From Amycolatopsis camponoti (GTDB lineage Bacteria; Actinomycetota; Actinomycetes; Mycobacteriales; Pseudonocardiaceae), in the NCBI RefSeq assembly GCF_902497555.1, contig NZ_CABVGP010000001.1:620001-684000 (forward strand): DNA of 64,000 nt, read 5' to 3'. Made by a program: the position numbers and the translations under genes. Shown here one piece after another: positions 59,336 to 64,000 of this stretch; position 1 is the first letter of the stretch, and every line of letters begins with the position of its first letter. The notes below the pieces were generated by a model. That model did no database searches, was not told where the DNA came from, and saw only the letters and a list, made by a program, of their open reading frames with translations.

Positions 59336-59479
59336 GTCCGCGCTCGGGTTCCCGGCACGAGACGTCGTGAACCGTTCCCGAGTTCCTTCTCAGCCCGCGA
59401 TCCGGGCTTCCGTCCCCGCTACACCGGCGCCGTGTGTGAACTCAACAGCTCGCAGTCATCTCAGCGAGGGAGGTCGTGT

Positions 59480-60166
59480 ATGGACATCGTCGTTAAGGGC
59501 CGCAACGTAGAGGTGCCCGAGCACTATCGGGCACTCGTCAGCGAAAAGCTGGCCCGCCTCGAGCGCTACGACAGGAAAGTCATCCGGTACGACGTGGAGC
59601 TGTTCCACGAACCCAATCGGCGCCAGGCCAAGAGCTGCCAGCGCGTCGAAATCACCGGAAAGGGGCGAGGACCGGCCGTACGCGCTGAAGCGTGTGCCGC
59701 CGACTTCTACGCAGCGCTCGATTCCGCAGTCACCAAGCTGGAAAACCGGCTGCGGAGGACACACGACCGGAGGCGCGTTCACTACGGGCGCAGCCGCCCG
59801 GAATCGGTCGCCGAAGCGACTTCGGCCCTGCCGGGTGGTGGATCCCCGGCCGCAGCCAGTCCCGCCGCGACTACCGCGGTGTTGGAAGCACCCGAAGCCG
59901 AGCCGCAGACGAACGGTTTCGCGGTCGCCGGAGAGATCCACCTGCCCCAGCAGCAGAGCTGGGCCGACGACGACCTGGGTCACCAGCCCGGTCGCGTCGT
60001 TCGCGAGAAGCAGCACACCGCGGAGCCCATGACGGTGGACCAGGCTCTCTACGAGATGGAGCTGGTCGGCCACGACTTCTACCTCTTCAACGACTCGGAG
60101 GCGGGCCGGCCCAGCGTGGTCTACCGGCGGAAAGGCTTCGACTACGGCGTGATCCGGCTCGGCTGA
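59480..60166 (+). CDS. hpf: Long-form ribosome hibernation promoting factor
   Basis: A 228-aa protein with the N-terminal ribosome-binding domain (MDIVVKGRNVEVPEHYRALVSEKLARLERY, residues 1-100), a disordered Ala/Pro linker, and the C-terminal dimerisation domain (PMTVDQALYEMELVGHDFYLFNDSEAGRPSVVYRRKGFDYGVIRL, about 170-228). It sits in the mRNA/tRNA channel of idle ribosomes and pairs them into 100S particles. ATG at 59480 has GGGAGG 6 nt upstream. A stress-type promoter is in its upstream region. Terminator follows. Confidence 0.94.
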   Translation: MDIVVKGRNVEVPEHYRALVSEKLARLERYDRKVIRYDVELFHEPNRRQAKSCQRVEITGKGRGPAVRAEACAADFYAALDSAVTKLENRLRRTHDRRRVHYGRSRPESVAEATSALPGGGSPAAASPAATTAVLEAPEAEPQTNGFAVAGEIHLPQQQSWADDDLGHQPGRVVREKQHTAEPMTVDQALYEMELVGHDFYLFNDSEAGRPSVVYRRKGFDYGVIRLG

Positions 60167-60188
60167 GCCGGTCTTAAGGAGGCCTGCC

Positions 60189-60223
60189 GGATGGCCCGCA
60201 CGCGGCTCGCGTGCGGGCCATCC
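60189..60223 (+). terminator. Terminator after hpf
   Basis: A perfect 16-bp stem (60189-60204 with 60208-60223, GGATGGCCCGCACGCG and complement) with a GCT loop. Confidence 0.85.
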
Positions 60224-60371
60224 GCATGTCAGGACCTACGGCGTGTGCACACGACGCCCACCGTTCCCTACGATGGGGTGGGAAGGTGGCGCCGACCACG
60301 GCGGCCGCCACGGGAAAACCTGCCCGGGACCGGCCTGGGCGCACTCTTGATCAGCTAGTGAGGTCGACCGG

Positions 60372-63257
<2,886 letters not shown>

Positions 63258-63267
63258 CGAAGTTTTC

Positions 63268-63299
63268 CGGGGCCGGGGTGCACGCGCACCCCGGCCCCG
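63268..63299 (+). terminator. Terminator after secA
   Basis: A 14-bp stem (63268-63281 with 63286-63299, CGGGGCCGGGGTGC and complement), ACGC loop, then GTTCTT. Confidence 0.82.
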
Positions 63300-63323
63300 T
63301 TCTTGCGCGAGGGGAGAAGCCGG

Positions 63324-64000
63324 TGGACCCGCAGGAGTTCTTCGCGCTGTTCGGCGCCGGTCGGCGGCCGGATCCGTACCCGCACTACCGCCGGTGGCGT
63401 GAGCGCTACCCCGTCGCCGAGCTGGCCGAGCGGATGTTCGCGGTCAGCGGTCTCGGCGAGGCGACGCAGGTGCTGCGCGACCCGGCGTTCGGGCACCCCG
63501 AACCGGAGTACCTGGATCCGGCGGACCGGCTTCCGGACCAGCCGGTCGACGAATCGGGACGCGTGGTCCGGGCGTTCCTGTCGCTGAACCCGCCCGACCA
63601 CACGCGGTTGCGGCGGCTGGTGGCGAAGGCGTTCACGCCGCGGATGGTCGAGCGGCTGACGCCGCGGATCGAGGAGATCACCGCGTCGCTCGTCGACCGC
63701 GCGCCGGCCGGGTTCGACCTGATGACGTCGCTGGCGAAGCCGTTGCCGGTCGAGGTGATCGCGGAGCTGCTCGGCGTGCCGCTGGACGACCGCGAGCGCT
63801 TCGCGGAGTGGTCGCACGCGATGGCGCGGGCGCTGGACCCGCCGTTCCTGCAGCACCCGGACTCGGTCGAGCCCGCGGTCCGGGCACGGCAGTCGTTCGT
63901 CCGCTACTTCCGTTCGCTGGCGCAGGAGCGGCGGCGCGAGCCGGGGGAGGACCTGCTGTCGGCGCTGGTGGCGGTGTCGGACGCGGGCGACGTGCTCAGC
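63324..64000 (+). CDS. Cytochrome P450, N-terminal part (cut by window end)
   Basis: GTG at 63324 (VDPQEFFALFGAGRRPDPYPHYRRWRE) with GGGGAG upstream opens a frame still open at the window end (about 225 codons seen). It shows the early P450 pattern: FAVSGLGEATQVLRDPAF, the C-helix motif LNPPDHTRLRRLVAKAFTPR that contacts haem propionates, and the region PLPVEVIAELLGVPLDDRERF. The oxygen-binding helix I and haem cysteine lie beyond the window. A soluble bacterial class I P450 is expected; the substrate is unknown. Confidence 0.9.

Larger units (their letters stand above)
58694..59479. other. Long upstream region of hpf
   Basis: 786 bases between comFC and hpf without a sure gene. It holds a sigma-R-type promoter (58972-58998), a possible leaderless ORF (59006-59335), and a short ATG frame MSLAPEVR (59309-59335) with GGGAGG upstream that is the end of the same ORF. 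AT content rises towards hpf (from about 59160). The hpf ribosome site GGGAGG is at 59468-59473. No rho-independent hairpin was found at the comFC end. Confidence 0.55.

Overview
The window is a stretch of conserved chromosome from a high-G+C actinomycete, most likely Amycolatopsis or a close relative in the Pseudonocardiaceae. The evidence is a G+C content of roughly 70-73 % by eye, a mycothiol deacetylase (mshB), a WhiB-type iron-sulfur regulator, the mtrA-mtrB-lpqB operon, a LAxTG wall-anchored protein, many GTG/TTG starts and many apparently leaderless transcripts. No insertion sequence, prophage, tRNA, rRNA or CRISPR array was seen. The genus call is inference.

Layout. 0-6 kb: the 3' end of an ABC ATPase, then an envelope-type module (LolA-like exported protein, ABC ATPase, ABC permease) divergent from a two-component system; 11-bp-spaced direct repeats lie between them. 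6-10.2 kb: a Nudix hydrolase behind three tandem palindromes, trpS with a complete Trp-codon attenuator, a YciI-like protein, a 49-aa Cys/Lys-rich protein behind an iron box, and typA. 10.5-18.4 kb: an oligopeptide/dipeptide transporter (two binding lipoproteins, two permeases, a convergent fused double ATPase). 18.5-25.3 kb: mshB and two small partners, an M50 protease, whiB, and a 1098-aa glycosyltransferase/membrane protein. 25.5-30.5 kb: mannose metabolism (degenerate zincin, DUF3499, manB, Trm112-like, SIS isomerase-like, manA). 31.2-41.6 kb: a large SARP/NB-ARC regulator, a CDF metal transporter, an APC amino-acid permease, the LAxTG surface protein, a 754-aa membrane protein with a degenerate lipase-like end, and ahcY. 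42-53.4 kb is more accessory: an MFS pump with its TetR regulator, an XRE-like regulator, a secreted papain-like protease with a membrane partner, tmk, a sarcosine-oxidase/dimethylglycine-dehydrogenase pair, a WYL regulator with its target, and an IclR regulator with a Rieske ferredoxin. 53.5-63.3 kb: mtrA-mtrB-lpqB-comFC-hpf-secA. The window ends inside a cytochrome P450 gene.

The order manB-manA-APC permease-ahcY-tmk-mtrA-mtrB-lpqB-comF-hpf-secA follows the order known from Mycobacterium tuberculosis, so most of the window is backbone with local insertions. The genes connect through envelope and surface-glycan supply (manB/manA, glycosyltransferase, MtrAB-LpqB, SecA, LAxTG protein), one-carbon and methyl metabolism (ahcY, tmk, N-methyl amine oxidation) and peptide/amino-acid uptake.

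The most interesting signals are non-coding. They are the trpS leader with tandem Trp codons and mutually exclusive hairpins, the iron box in front of the 49-aa protein, a TAC-N3-GTAAG palindrome family that is tandem before the Nudix gene and recurs inside genes where it uses rare codons, a 21-bp tandem array between manA and the SARP gene, a roughly 31-bp tandem array after the glycosyltransferase gene, and a sigma-R-type promoter in the long gap before hpf.
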